The notes beneath the pieces were generated by a model. The model did no database searches. It had not been told where the DNA came from and saw nothing but the letters and a program-made list of their open reading frames with translations. Made by a program: the position numbers and the translations under genes. From contig NZ_JBDSPJ010000017.1 in NCBI RefSeq assembly GCF_039912695.1, positions 46,653 through 110,652 of the forward strand: 64,000 nucleotides of DNA. The letters run 5' to 3'. This DNA is from Pseudolysinimonas_A sp039912695. Its GTDB lineage: Bacteria > Actinomycetota > Actinomycetes > Actinomycetales > Microbacteriaceae. Every line of letters starts with the position of its first letter. The first letter of the stretch is position 1. Below are positions 24,605 through 32,988 of this stretch, in pieces.

Positions 24605-25630
24605 ATGCCCGATCTCGTCGCCCCGATGCTCGCCAAGGCCGTCGACGCGGTTCCGGAAGGGAACCTGCTGTATGAGCCGAAATGGGACGGCTTTCGCTGC
24701 ATCGTGTCGTTCGGGCCGGACGGCGTCGAGCTGGGCAGTCGTGGTGCGAAGCCCCTCACTCGGTACTTTCCTGAACTCGTCGACGCGTTCACCCGCCTGC
24801 TGCCGGAGCCGTGTGTGCTCGACGGCGAGATCGTCGTGCGCACCGATCGCACGGGCCACGATCGCCTCGACTGGGAGTCGCTGACCCAGCGCATCCATCC
24901 GGCCGCGAGTCGGGTTGAGAGGCTCGCCGCGGAGACCCCGGCATCGTTCATCGCGTTCGACCTGATCGCGCGTGGCGATCGGGATCTGACCGGCGAACCC
25001 TTCGAAATCCGCAGGGCAGAACTCGAAAACCTACTCGGCGACCTTCCCGCGCCGATCCACCTCACGCGAACAACTCGGGATGTCGCGCTCGCCCGCCGCT
25101 GGCTCGACGAGTTCGAAGGCGCAGGCCTCGACGGCGTCGTCGCGAAACCGCTGGACGCCGTGTACCAGCCGGGCAAACGCACGATGTTCAAGATCAAGCA
25201 CCACCGAACTGCGGATGTCGTGGCGGTCGGCTACCGCATCCACAAGAGCGGGCAGGGGGTCGGGTCGCTGCTTGTCGGACTCTACGGACCGCAGGGGCAG
25301 CTCGGGCCGATCGGCGGAGTGTCGGCCTTCAGCGACGCACGCCGCCTCGAACTGATCGGCGAGTTGGCTCCTCTGGTCGAGCGCACCGACGAGGGCGCCG
25401 CGGCTACGGCCGAGACCGCACGCAGCAGATTCTCGTCGTCGAAGGACGTCTCTTTCGTGCGGCTCCGACCCGAGCGAGTGCTCGAGGTGCGGTACGACCA
25501 AATGGAGGGTCAACGCTTTCGGCACACGGTTCAGTTCGAGCGCTGGCGCCCCGACCGCGACCCGACCTCGTGTACCTACGACCAGCTTGAAGTACCCGTC
25601 ACCTACGACCTGGCGGACGTGCTGCAGTAA
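24605..25630 (+). CDS. ligC: ATP-dependent DNA ligase, LigC type
   Basis: 341 residues from ATG 24605. Nucleotidyltransferase motif I EPKWDGFR carries the adenylated Lys near residue 25. Motif III is LDGEIV near 78, motif IV DGVVAKPL near 178, and motif V/VI MFKIKHHRTADVV near 198. A short OB-fold domain follows and no extra nuclease or polymerase domain is present, matching actinobacterial LigC. The convergent neighbour encodes a polymerase domain, the same pairing as ligC with the PolDom gene in Mycobacterium. LigC is proposed to serve base excision or backup end-joining repair. Confidence 0.92.
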   Translation: MPDLVAPMLAKAVDAVPEGNLLYEPKWDGFRCIVSFGPDGVELGSRGAKPLTRYFPELVDAFTRLLPEPCVLDGEIVVRTDRTGHDRLDWESLTQRIHPAASRVERLAAETPASFIAFDLIARGDRDLTGEPFEIRRAELENLLGDLPAPIHLTRTTRDVALARRWLDEFEGAGLDGVVAKPLDAVYQPGKRTMFKIKHHRTADVVAVGYRIHKSGQGVGSLLVGLYGPQGQLGPIGGVSAFSDARRLELIGELAPLVERTDEGAAATAETARSRFSSSKDVSFVRLRPERVLEVRYDQMEGQRFRHTVQFERWRPDRDPTSCTYDQLEVPVTYDLADVLQ

Positions 25631-25633
25631 CCG

Positions 25634-26662
25634 TCACTCGAAGGGCGGCTTCTTGGCGCGTGAGGGTTGTACGCGAGGCGGCTCCCCCGGCATCTTCGGG
25701 TAGTCGGGTGGGAACGGAAGCTCGGTAAGTCCGGCCGCAAGATCGCGCTGCCACCAGTCGAGCAGCACGTCGATCTTCCCGGGCGCGGCGGCGAAGGTCG
25801 CCCACGGGTCGCCGACGGTATCCAGTCGCGCGGGCACGGTCAGCACCGTGAACTGCTTGGGTTCGATCGATCCGAGTTCGTCCCACGTGATCGGGGTAGA
25901 CACCGGAGCGTGGCCCAGAGCTCGCGGGCTATAGGCGCCGGCGATCGTGCGGTCGCGGTTGGCTTGGTTGAAGTCGACGAAGATCTTCTCGCCGCGCTCC
26001 TCCTTCCACCACGACGTCGTCACCTTGTCGGGCATCCGTCGTTCGAGTTCGCGCGCCGCGGCGATCACCGCGTGTCGCACATCGAGAAACTCGTGGGTTG
26101 GCTCGATCGGGGCATAGAGGTGGATGCCGCGGTTACCCGAGGTCTTGATCCAGCCTTCCAAGCCCGCTTCGCGCAGCACGTTGCGCATCTCGAACGCGGC
26201 GGGCACCGCATCCCCGAAGTCGGTTCCTGGTTGCGGATCGAGGTCAATGCGCAACTGGTCGGGGTTGTCGGTGTTCCCCGACCGCGACGGCCACGGATGG
26301 AAGACGATCGTGTTCATCTGAACGGCCCACACAATTCCGGCCGCCTCGTCAAGCACGAGCAGTGGATGCGACCGGGCACTGGGGAATGTCACCGGCACCG
26401 AACGCAGATAGTCGGGAGCGCCCTTCGGCGGGTTCTTGGAGAAGAAGCTCTCCCCGTCGACGCCCTCCGAGTACCGCTCCAGCGCGACCGGTCGATCGCC
26501 GTTTGCCGCGAGAAAGGCATCCGCAACGGCGATCGCGTACTTCGCGAGATCGAGTTTCGTGATGCCGACCTGCGGAAAGAGCACGCGGTCAGGGCTGGAG
26601 ACCCGCACCTCCCGAACACCGGAAGGACCGGGAACCTCCAGGATGACCGCGTCGGCCGCCAT
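25634..26662 (-). CDS. LigD-like polymerase domain protein (PolDom/PrimPol)
   Basis: 342 residues from ATG 26662. Archaeo-eukaryotic primase-type polymerase: VSSPDRVLFPQVGITKLDLAKYA near 24-46, the catalytic acidic pair in LRIDLDPQPGTD near 137-148, KTSGNRGIHLYAPI near 172-185, and SWWKEERGEKIFVDFNQANRDRTIAGAYSPR near 222-252. Stand-alone versions insert ribonucleotides in gap-filling. Gene order with LigC is conserved in Mycobacterium. It overlaps the upstream VOC gene by one base (TGATG). No Ku gene is in the window. Confidence 0.9.
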   Translation of the reverse strand: MAADAVILEVPGPSGVREVRVSSPDRVLFPQVGITKLDLAKYAIAVADAFLAANGDRPVALERYSEGVDGESFFSKNPPKGAPDYLRSVPVTFPSARSHPLLVLDEAAGIVWAVQMNTIVFHPWPSRSGNTDNPDQLRIDLDPQPGTDFGDAVPAAFEMRNVLREAGLEGWIKTSGNRGIHLYAPIEPTHEFLDVRHAVIAAARELERRMPDKVTTSWWKEERGEKIFVDFNQANRDRTIAGAYSPRALGHAPVSTPITWDELGSIEPKQFTVLTVPARLDTVGDPWATFAAAPGKIDVLLDWWQRDLAAGLTELPFPPDYPKMPGEPPRVQPSRAKKPPFE

Positions 26663-27090
26663 CAAGCTGCCGGGGTCCCGCTGATGTTCACGAGCCACGA
26701 AACGCCGAATCTGTCGTCGAGCATCCCGAAGCTGTCGCCCCACGGGGCCAGCGTCAGCGGCTCGGTGATCGTGGCGCCGACCGCGAGTTTCTCCCAGTAG
26801 CCGCGCAGTTGGTCGCCGGAGTCGCCGCTCAACGACACCGAGAAGTTGGAGAACTTGGCGCGCGCGTCGGAGTCCATGTGGCTCGGGATGTCGGCGCCCA
26901 TCAGGTTGATTCCACCGGGCGCCTCGAGCTGCGCGTGCATGATCAGGTCTTTGTCGGCATCCGCGACTTCGGCGCCGAGCTCGGTGAACGTGCTCATCGT
27001 GAGCTCTCCCCCGAAGACCGATTCGTAGAAGGTCATCGCCTCTCGAGCCGTGCCACGGAAGTTCAGGTAGGGATTCAGGATCGCGGTCAT
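26662..27090 (-). CDS. VOC/PhnB-like (glyoxalase-fold) protein
   Basis: 142 residues from ATG 27090. PhnB-type signature: LNPYLNFRGTAREAMTFYESVFGGEL at the N-terminus, IMHAQLEAPGGINLMGAD in the middle, and EKLAVGATITEPLTLAPWGDSFGMLDDRFGVSWLVNI at the end. A small metal-binding or ligand-binding vicinal-oxygen-chelate fold; the substrate is not known. Overlaps the PolDom start by one base and may be co-transcribed with it. Confidence 0.88.
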   Translation of the reverse strand: MTAILNPYLNFRGTAREAMTFYESVFGGELTMSTFTELGAEVADADKDLIMHAQLEAPGGINLMGADIPSHMDSDARAKFSNFSVSLSGDSGDQLRGYWEKLAVGATITEPLTLAPWGDSFGMLDDRFGVSWLVNISGTPAA

Positions 27091-27163
27091 ACGCCGATTA
27101 TCGTCGGCGGCCACCGACACGACCAGTGTCAGTGGCCATTGTCGCGACACGCAAGCAACTCGA

Positions 27164-27193
27164 GTTGACAATTCAGATTAGTCAACTTATGTT
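27164..27193 (+). promoter_or_regulatory. Promoter with inverted-repeat operator (leaderless) for the ClpN-ABC operon
   Basis: TTGACA (27165-27170) and TATGTT (27188-27193) have a 17-base spacer, and the ATG at 27200 lies 6 bases after the -10, so the transcript is probably leaderless. The inverted repeat AGTTGAC (27164-27170) / GTCAACT (27181-27187) spans the -35 and spacer; a dimeric repressor there would block initiation. The first gene of the operon encodes a helix-turn-helix protein, the natural candidate. Confidence 0.7.
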
Positions 27194-27199
27194 GCTCAT

Positions 27200-27433
27200 A
27201 TGACTCCCATCGCACCACCGCCGCTCGGCGGTCCCGCCGACGGCCTCGCCGCCGTCGTGGCGCTGAGAGAACTTGCCGACCGGCTCGAAGACGCCCAGGT
27301 GGAGCTCGCCCTCCGCGAGGGATGGTCGTGGCCGCAAGTCGCGCAGGCTCTCGGCGTCACCCGTCAAGCGGTTCACAAAAAGCACCTGGCTCGGCTCGCC
27401 GATGCCGGGATCGAGATGCGGAGACGTTCATGA
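27200..27433 (+). CDS. Small helix-turn-helix protein (first gene of ClpN-ABC operon)
   Basis: 77 residues. A helix-turn-helix is visible in the C-terminal half: ALREGWSWPQVAQALGVTRQAVHKKHLARL near 37-66, in the style of an HTH_11 or sigma-4-like DNA reader. The N-terminal part is Pro/Gly/Ala-rich. It is followed by a four-base stop/start overlap (ATGA at 27430-27433) with a Clp N-domain protein. Probably a repressor of the operator just upstream. Confidence 0.75.
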   Translation: MTPIAPPPLGGPADGLAAVVALRELADRLEDAQVELALREGWSWPQVAQALGVTRQAVHKKHLARLADAGIEMRRRS

Positions 27434-27945
27434 GCAACCACCAGGGGCGATCCCTCCAAGACCGTCAGACCCAAGGACGCGACCTCCGTGCCCTGGTCGA
27501 CGCGGCAAACGACCTCGCTGCGCGTCGCTCGGCCGGTGCGCTTGAACCCGAGCATCTGCTGATCGCCATGGCCGCCGACACACGCAGTAGCGGCGGCCAG
27601 TTCCTGGTCGAAGCCGGACTGACGGCCGAGAAGCTCGAGCAGATGCTCGACGCCGAACGCGCGAGAAGCCTCGGCGCCGCTGGCGTCGGCACGTTCTCTG
27701 CGATCGACCTGGTTGCGACGCCCCGCCGCACCCGGCCCAAGATCGCCCGCACCTCGCGTGAAGCGTTCGACCGCGGCTTCCGGGTCGGCGGCCACGCCAT
27801 CCAACCCACCACCCTCAACCTCGTCGTCGGGATTCTGATGCCCGACCTCGGAACCGTTGCCCGCATGTTTGAGATCGCCGGGCTCGACCGCCACCAACTC
27901 CTCGGTCGGGCAACGGCCGAGGTCGTGAAAGGAAAGCGCCGATGA
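27430..27945 (+). CDS. Clp protease N-terminal-domain protein lacking ATPase domains
   Basis: 171 residues from ATG 27430. Two ClpN-type repeats are visible: LVDAANDLAARRSAGALEPEHLLIAMAAD near 23-51 and TSREAFDRGFRVGGHAIQPTTLNLVVGILMPDLGTVARMFEIAGLDRHQL near 105-154. Full-length ClpC has these followed by two AAA domains; none are present, so it cannot itself unfold substrates. It may bind degradation substrates, small molecules or macrolide-like antibiotics. Overlaps the HTH gene upstream (ATGA) and the ABC ATPase downstream (ATGA). Confidence 0.8.
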   Translation: MSNHQGRSLQDRQTQGRDLRALVDAANDLAARRSAGALEPEHLLIAMAADTRSSGGQFLVEAGLTAEKLEQMLDAERARSLGAAGVGTFSAIDLVATPRRTRPKIARTSREAFDRGFRVGGHAIQPTTLNLVVGILMPDLGTVARMFEIAGLDRHQLLGRATAEVVKGKRR

Positions 27946-28922
27946 CCACCTCCACACTCGCCGTCGAGGCGACCGGACTCGTGAAAACCTTCGGCGACCA
28001 GCGCGCCGTCGACGGCATCGACCTCCAGGTCACCGCCGGCACCGTCTACGGCGTGCTCGGCCCGAACGGCGCCGGCAAGACGACGGTGATCCGGATGCTT
28101 GCCACACTCCTGAAACTCGACGGCGGGTCAGCCCGCATCTTCGGGCACGACGTCGTCAAAGAACCGCAGATCGTGCGGCAGCTGATTGGGGTGACCGGAC
28201 AGTACGCGTCGGTAGATGAAACCCTTTCGGCGACCGAAAACCTGGTGGTCTTCGCGCGCCTCCTCGGCTACAGCGGAAGCGCCGCGCGCAAGAAGTCGGG
28301 CGAGCTGCTCGAGGAGTTCGGCCTCACCGAGGCCGCACGCAAACCGCTCAAAAACTTCTCCGGCGGCATGCGACGACGCCTCGACCTTGCCGCGAGCCTG
28401 CTCGCCTCTCCCCCTCTGATCTTCCTCGACGAGCCGACCACCGGCCTCGACCCCCGCACCCGTCTGCAGATGTGGGACACGGTGCGCCGACTGGTCGCAG
28501 AAGGCAGCACTGTCGTGCTGACGACCCAGTACCTCGACGAAGCCGACCAGCTCGCCGATCGCATCGCCGTGATCGACCTCGGCAAGGTTGTCGCCGAAGG
28601 GACCGCCGATGAGTTGAAGGCATCCGTGGGCAGCTCGTCGCTGCACGTCACGCTGAAGGACGTGGCCGACCTCGACCGGGCCGCAGCCGCGCTTTCCCGA
28701 GTGTTGGGATGGACTCCGGTTGTTTCGGGTGCGCGACTGACCGCGCCGCTCGCAGACGCCGACCGTGTGGCCGACTTCCTGATCGACCTGCGCGGGGCCG
28801 ACATCCATCTCACCGAATTCAGCGTGAGCAAACCCTCCCTCGACGAGGTGTTCCTGGCCCTGACCGGCCACGGAGTCGAGACCGACGAGATCACCGAAGA
28901 GCAGAAAGAGGTCGCAGCATGA
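27942..28922 (+). CDS. DrrA-type ABC transporter ATP-binding protein
   Basis: 326 residues. Walker A GPNGAGKTT near 39-47, signature FSGGMRRRLDLAA near 138, Walker B LIFLDEPTTGLD near 158-169, and the DrrA-characteristic TTQYLDEADQLADRI segment near 191-205. The C-terminal region matches the daunorubicin-resistance ATPases (LTEFSVSKPSLDEVFLALTG near 287-306). Energises export of a hydrophobic compound with the next gene's membrane protein. Start ATG overlaps the preceding stop by four bases. Confidence 0.92.
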   Translation: MTTSTLAVEATGLVKTFGDQRAVDGIDLQVTAGTVYGVLGPNGAGKTTVIRMLATLLKLDGGSARIFGHDVVKEPQIVRQLIGVTGQYASVDETLSATENLVVFARLLGYSGSAARKKSGELLEEFGLTEAARKPLKNFSGGMRRRLDLAASLLASPPLIFLDEPTTGLDPRTRLQMWDTVRRLVAEGSTVVLTTQYLDEADQLADRIAVIDLGKVVAEGTADELKASVGSSSLHVTLKDVADLDRAAAALSRVLGWTPVVSGARLTAPLADADRVADFLIDLRGADIHLTEFSVSKPSLDEVFLALTGHGVETDEITEEQKEVAA

Positions 28923-29728
28923 CCACCGCCGTCCTCGCGCCGACGCGCGAACTCAAAAACCATGTGTCGCTTGTCGAGACCATCCGGCAATCACTCGTGA
29001 TGGCCTACCGGGGCCTGCTCAAGATCAAGCGCACGCCCGAGCAACTGTTTGACGTGACCCTGCAACCGATCATTTTCACCGTGATGTTCACCTTCATCTT
29101 CGGCGGCGCGATTTCGGGCGACGTGAGCAGCTACCTGCCCTACTTCATTCCCGGCATCCTGGTGCAGACGGTGATCACGACCTCCGTCGTCACCGGCGTG
29201 CAGTTGCGCGAAGACATGGGCAAGGGCGTCTTCGACCGTTTCCGCAGTCTGCCGATCGCCCGCATCGCGCCACTCGCTGGAGCACTGCTGGCGGATGTCA
29301 TCCGCTACGCGATCGCCACCACGATCACCTTCATCGTGGGGATGCTCATCGGCTACCGCCCGGCGGGTGGATTCGTCGGCGTTCTCCTCACCGCACTTCT
29401 CGTGATCGCTGTGGCGTGGTCGCTGTCGTGGATCTTCGCGTTCTTCGGAACCATCGCGCGCACCGCGGCGAGCGTCCAAGGCATCTCGTTCCTGGTGCTC
29501 TTCCCACTGACGTTCCTGTCGAACATCTTCGTGCCGGTCGACAGCATGCCGGCGTGGCTCCAGGCTTTTGTCAACGTCAATCCGGTTTCGTACCTCGTGA
29601 CCGCGGCCCGCGATCTGTCGAACACCGGCAGCGCCGGAATCGAAGTGGTCTGGGCTCTGCTCGGCGCGCTCACCGTCGTGCTGATCTTCGCGCCGCTGAC
29701 GGTTCGGGCCTACATGCGCCGCACCTGA
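28919..29728 (+). CDS. ABC-2 type transporter permease (DrrB family)
   Basis: 269 residues from ATG 28919 (four-base overlap with the ATPase stop). Six hydrophobic segments in the C-terminal 200 residues. DrrB-type features are RTPEQLFDVTLQPIIFTVMFTFIFGG near 40-64, the PGILVQT helix, and FDRFRSLPIARIAPLAG near 105, which contains the conserved loop that contacts the ATPase, with FPLTFLSNIFVPVDSMPAWLQAF near 195-217. Last gene of the operon started at 27200. The exported substrate is unknown. Confidence 0.92.
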   Translation: MTTAVLAPTRELKNHVSLVETIRQSLVMAYRGLLKIKRTPEQLFDVTLQPIIFTVMFTFIFGGAISGDVSSYLPYFIPGILVQTVITTSVVTGVQLREDMGKGVFDRFRSLPIARIAPLAGALLADVIRYAIATTITFIVGMLIGYRPAGGFVGVLLTALLVIAVAWSLSWIFAFFGTIARTAASVQGISFLVLFPLTFLSNIFVPVDSMPAWLQAFVNVNPVSYLVTAARDLSNTGSAGIEVVWALLGALTVVLIFAPLTVRAYMRRT

Positions 29729-29778
29729 TCCACGGCCGACCGTCTCAGGCACGCGAACCGTATGACAGCATGGCGGGC

Positions 29779-30705
29779 ATGACTGACCGCCTGATGCTGC
29801 TCGACACGGCGGGAATCTACTTCCGCGCGTTCTACGGAGTGCCGGATACCGTGACGGCACCCGACGGCACGATCGTCAACGCGGTGCGCGGCACGCTCGA
29901 CATCATCGCGCGTCTGGTCGGGCAGTTTCAGCCCACCCACCTCATCGCCTGCTGGGACGACGACTGGCGTCCGCAGTGGCGGGTGGATCTCATCCCGTCG
30001 TACAAGTCCCACCGAGTCGCCGCGGAAATCGAGGTCGGGCCGGATGTCGAGGTCGTTCCCGACCCGCTGAGCGTGCAGGTGCCGCTCATCGCCGAGGCAC
30101 TCGGATTGCTCGGCATCTCGATCGTCGGAGCAGCCGAGCACGAAGCCGACGACGTCATCGGAACCTTGGCGTCGACGGCTGATCTACCGGTGGATGTCGT
30201 CACCGGCGACCGCGACCTCTTCCAGCTCGTCGACGACTCGCGCAGCGTGCGGGTGATCTACACGGGCCGCGGGATGGCGAACCTCGAGATCTTGGACGAC
30301 GCGGCGGTCGAAACCAAGTACGGGATCACGCCGCGCCAGTACGCGGATTTCGCCACGATGCGCGGCGACGCTTCCGACGGCCTTCCCGGAGTCGCTGGCG
30401 TTGGCGAGAAAACAGCGGCGGGGCTGCTGCGCGAGTTCGGCGACCTGAACGGGATCATTGCCGCCACGGCCGACCCCGCCACCGCGCTCTCGCCCAGCGT
30501 GCGGGCAAAGCTGCTCGCGGCATCCGACTATTTGGCCGTCGCGCCGACCGTCGTCGAGGTGGTGCGAACTCTTGACCTACCCGCGGTGGATTCCACGATC
30601 AAACGACCCGATGCCGAGCGCGCGGCGGTTCTCGCCGCGCGACTCGGACTCGGGTCGTCGATGGATCGGGTGGTCGAAGCTCTCGGTCAGGCCGCGGGGG
30701 GCTGA
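29779..30705 (+). CDS. 5'-3' exonuclease (flap endonuclease family, PolA N-domain type)
   Basis: 308 residues from ATG 29779; ATG 29770 is also in frame. LLDTAGIYFRAFYGVP near 6-21, AEHEADDVIGTLA near 115-127, VTGDRDLFQLVDDS near 137-150, and GVAGVGEKTAAGLLREFGDL near 198-217, the helix-hairpin-helix. These carry the metal-binding Asp/Glu residues of the FEN family. It is stand-alone, lacking polymerase domains, as in mycobacterial Rv2090. Its 3' end overlaps the convergent membrane-protein gene by 19 bases. Confidence 0.9.
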   Translation: MTDRLMLLDTAGIYFRAFYGVPDTVTAPDGTIVNAVRGTLDIIARLVGQFQPTHLIACWDDDWRPQWRVDLIPSYKSHRVAAEIEVGPDVEVVPDPLSVQVPLIAEALGLLGISIVGAAEHEADDVIGTLASTADLPVDVVTGDRDLFQLVDDSRSVRVIYTGRGMANLEILDDAAVETKYGITPRQYADFATMRGDASDGLPGVAGVGEKTAAGLLREFGDLNGIIAATADPATALSPSVRAKLLAASDYLAVAPTVVEVVRTLDLPAVDSTIKRPDAERAAVLAARLGLGSSMDRVVEALGQAAGG

Positions 30706-31289
30706 ACCGGCGGCATCGCCTGGGTGGTCTTCGCCTGACGGAAGATGTTGAACAACACCCCGGCACACCCGAGGACACCGAACAGGAAGGTGAGCCCGGC
30801 GTTACCGAGGAGGGTCGGCAGGTACTGCGGCGATGTCAGGTCGGAGATCACGTAACCGCCCAGTCCAGGCGTCGACAGGATGTCTTGAACCGACAGACCG
30901 GTCTGAGCAGACACCGCGGCGACGTAGTCCCAGACCTCGCCCAGGACGAACGCGATGATCAGAGTCACGAGCGTGATCGCGGCGATGACGAGCCCACCCT
31001 TGATCGACACGCGCCCGCCGGAACCGAAGCGGTACAAGAAGTAGGCGGCGAACGCCACGATGAAGCCGGCGATGGAGGCGATGTAGCCGAGGTTCCAGAT
31101 GATCATGTAGACCAGCACGCCAGCGGGGATCGCGAGCAGGGCGAGCAAGAGTCCGCGCGGCAGATTCTCGGGCGGAAGCGCGGCGGCCGGCGCAACAGGC
31201 GTCACGGCGGGCGGCGGCGTGAGGCCCGGCGATGGCGTCATCGACGGGGTCGTGTTGGCGGGCGTGGTGTCGTCAGTTGGTTCTGGCAT
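30687..31289 (-). CDS. Proline-rich membrane protein of unknown function
   Basis: 200 residues. The first ~45 are a Pro/Thr/Ala-rich, disordered cytoplasmic leader. Four hydrophobic segments follow (about 48-66, 70-87, 101-119, 165-187). No family recognised with confidence; the arrangement resembles small actinobacterial proteins with Pro-rich tails and DUF-type membrane cores. Overlaps the exonuclease gene end. The stop-to-stop gap to rlmN on the same strand is about 31 bases. Confidence 0.6.
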   Translation of the reverse strand: MPEPTDDTTPANTTPSMTPSPGLTPPPAVTPVAPAAALPPENLPRGLLLALLAIPAGVLVYMIIWNLGYIASIAGFIVAFAAYFLYRFGSGGRVSIKGGLVIAAITLVTLIIAFVLGEVWDYVAAVSAQTGLSVQDILSTPGLGGYVISDLTSPQYLPTLLGNAGLTFLFGVLGCAGVLFNIFRQAKTTQAMPPVQPPAA

Positions 31290-31320
31290 GGCCCGAGTCT
31301 AGAGGAGCCCTCAGGCGGGA

Positions 31321-32517
31321 CTAGGTCGCCGGCACCTCTTCGTCGGCCGCTGCGAGCTGCCCGCAGGCCCCGTCGATTTCCTTGCCTCGGGTGTCGCGAA
31401 GCGTGGTCGGGATGCCGGCGGCCTCCAGCCGACGCACGAATTCCCACTGCACTTCCGGCTCACTCGCCGTCCAGATCGAACCCGGAGTCGGGTTGAGCGG
31501 AATCGGGTTGACGTGCACCCAGCCGCGACCGCGGGCGTTGAGTTTTTCACCGAGCAGGTCGGCGCGCCAGCCATGGTCGTTCATGTCTTTGATCAACGCG
31601 TACTCGATCGACACCCGTCGCCCCGTCGCGTCGAAGTAGGCGCGCGCGGCATCGAGAGCCTCGTCGACCTTCCAGCGCGAGTTGACCGGGATGAGTTCGT
31701 CACGCAGCACGTCATCCGGCGCGTGCAGCGACAGGGCGAACGTGACCGGGATGTTCTCTTTCGAGAGCTTCAGGATGGCGGGCACGAGTCCGACGGTCGA
31801 AACCGTGATGCCGCGGGCGCTCATCCCGAGGCCGTCGGGTGCCGGCGCGACCATCGTGCGCACCGCCGTCATCACTCGGGCGTAGTTGGCCAGCGGCTCC
31901 CCCATGCCCATGAACACGATGTTGCTGACGCGCTCTTGGCTGTGATCGGTCTTCTTCTTACCCCCGAGTTGCCCGTCGGCGATCACGCGGTTCGCGCGCA
32001 CGACCTGTTCGACAATCTCGGCAGCGGACAGGTTGCGGGTGAGCCCGGCCTGACCGGTCGCGCAGAACGGACAGTTCATGCCGCATCCTGCTTGCGACGA
32101 GACGCACAGCGTGATGCGACCGGGGTACCGCATGAGAACCGATTCGACGAGGGCGCCGTCGTTCAGTTTCCAGAGGAACTTGATCGTGTCGCCCTTGTCG
32201 GTCTCGAGGCGACGCAACTCGGTCATCAGGGGTGGCAGCAGGCCGGCGACCAACTCGTCGCGTCCGGCCGCGGGGAGGTCGGTCATCAGCGCGGGGTCGC
32301 TAGTGGAGTGGGTGAAGTAGTGGGTGGCGATCTGCTTGGCGCGGAAGGCCGGCATCCCGAGCTCGGTGAGCTTTTCGGCGCGCTGCGCGGGGGTCCAGTC
32401 GGCGAGGTGCTCGGGCGGCTTGCCACGCTTCGGCGACGCGAACTGCAGCAGCGGGCGACCGTCGGTGTCGAGCTTCTGCGCCCAACCTTCGGTCGCGGGC
32501 CGCACCTGACGAGTCAT
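31321..32517 (-). CDS. rlmN: 23S rRNA (A2503)/tRNA (A37) dual-specificity methyltransferase
   Basis: Radical-SAM enzyme that methylates adenine C2. 398 residues from ATG 32517; the upstream open frame lacks family similarity. The [4Fe-4S] Cys triad is in CGMNCPFCATGQ near 140-151, preceded by CVSSQAG. GMGEPLANYARV near 200 and ISVTFALSLHAPDD-type sequence near 240 mark the SAM core. LRDTRGKEIDGACGQL at the C-terminus has the second catalytic Cys. Conserved in almost all bacteria. Confidence 0.95.
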   Translation of the reverse strand: MTRQVRPATEGWAQKLDTDGRPLLQFASPKRGKPPEHLADWTPAQRAEKLTELGMPAFRAKQIATHYFTHSTSDPALMTDLPAAGRDELVAGLLPPLMTELRRLETDKGDTIKFLWKLNDGALVESVLMRYPGRITLCVSSQAGCGMNCPFCATGQAGLTRNLSAAEIVEQVVRANRVIADGQLGGKKKTDHSQERVSNIVFMGMGEPLANYARVMTAVRTMVAPAPDGLGMSARGITVSTVGLVPAILKLSKENIPVTFALSLHAPDDVLRDELIPVNSRWKVDEALDAARAYFDATGRRVSIEYALIKDMNDHGWRADLLGEKLNARGRGWVHVNPIPLNPTPGSIWTASEPEVQWEFVRRLEAAGIPTTLRDTRGKEIDGACGQLAAADEEVPAT

Positions 32518-32543
32518 GACTCCAGGGTACGGGGCGGGCGACG

Positions 32544-32930
32544 TCAGAGTTCGCTGAGCGTCGCGAGCGCAGCGAGAGCGTCGTCGAGACGCTCGGCCGG
32601 AACCAGCAGGTGATCGTGGTGGAAACCCGCGAGCACGTTGCAACTGATCCCCTCGTTCGCGAGAGCTGTCGAAATCGCGGCGGTCAGCCCAACCGCCGCG
32701 AGATCGGAGTGCACAGTCAGCGTGATCCAGGCCGCGACGAAGTCGTACGGGATGCCGGCCGCATCCGCGTCGTCCCGCTTTAGCACGAGCGTGGTGCCCT
32801 CCTCCTCGCGGATCAGCGCTTCGAAGGGGATGTCGAGGTCACCCGCGACAGTCACGACGACGTACTCGCCGGGTCGCGCCTCCGGCCGCATCGAATGCAG
32901 GAGTTCATCGAGGTCGGAGATACCACTCAC
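32544..32930 (-). CDS. ACT-domain protein (ACT_7/DUF-type)
   Basis: 128 residues from GTG 32930 (the upstream in-frame extension is Arg/Pro-rich). Two ACT-like halves are visible: ARPGEYVVVTVAGDLDIPFEALIREEEGTTLVLKRDDADAAG, then FVAAWITLTVHSDLAAVGLTAAISTALANEGISCNVLAGFHHDHLLVPAERLDDALAAL, which is the CASTOR/ACT_7 pattern. Probably binds an amino acid or similar ligand. Divergent from the APC-like permease with 58 bases between starts. Confidence 0.85.
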   Translation of the reverse strand: MSGISDLDELLHSMRPEARPGEYVVVTVAGDLDIPFEALIREEEGTTLVLKRDDADAAGIPYDFVAAWITLTVHSDLAAVGLTAAISTALANEGISCNVLAGFHHDHLLVPAERLDDALAALATLSEL

Positions 32931-32988
32931 ACATCGGACTCTACGACGCCGGTTAGGTGGATGGCACCGGGGCTGATCCAATGGCGAC

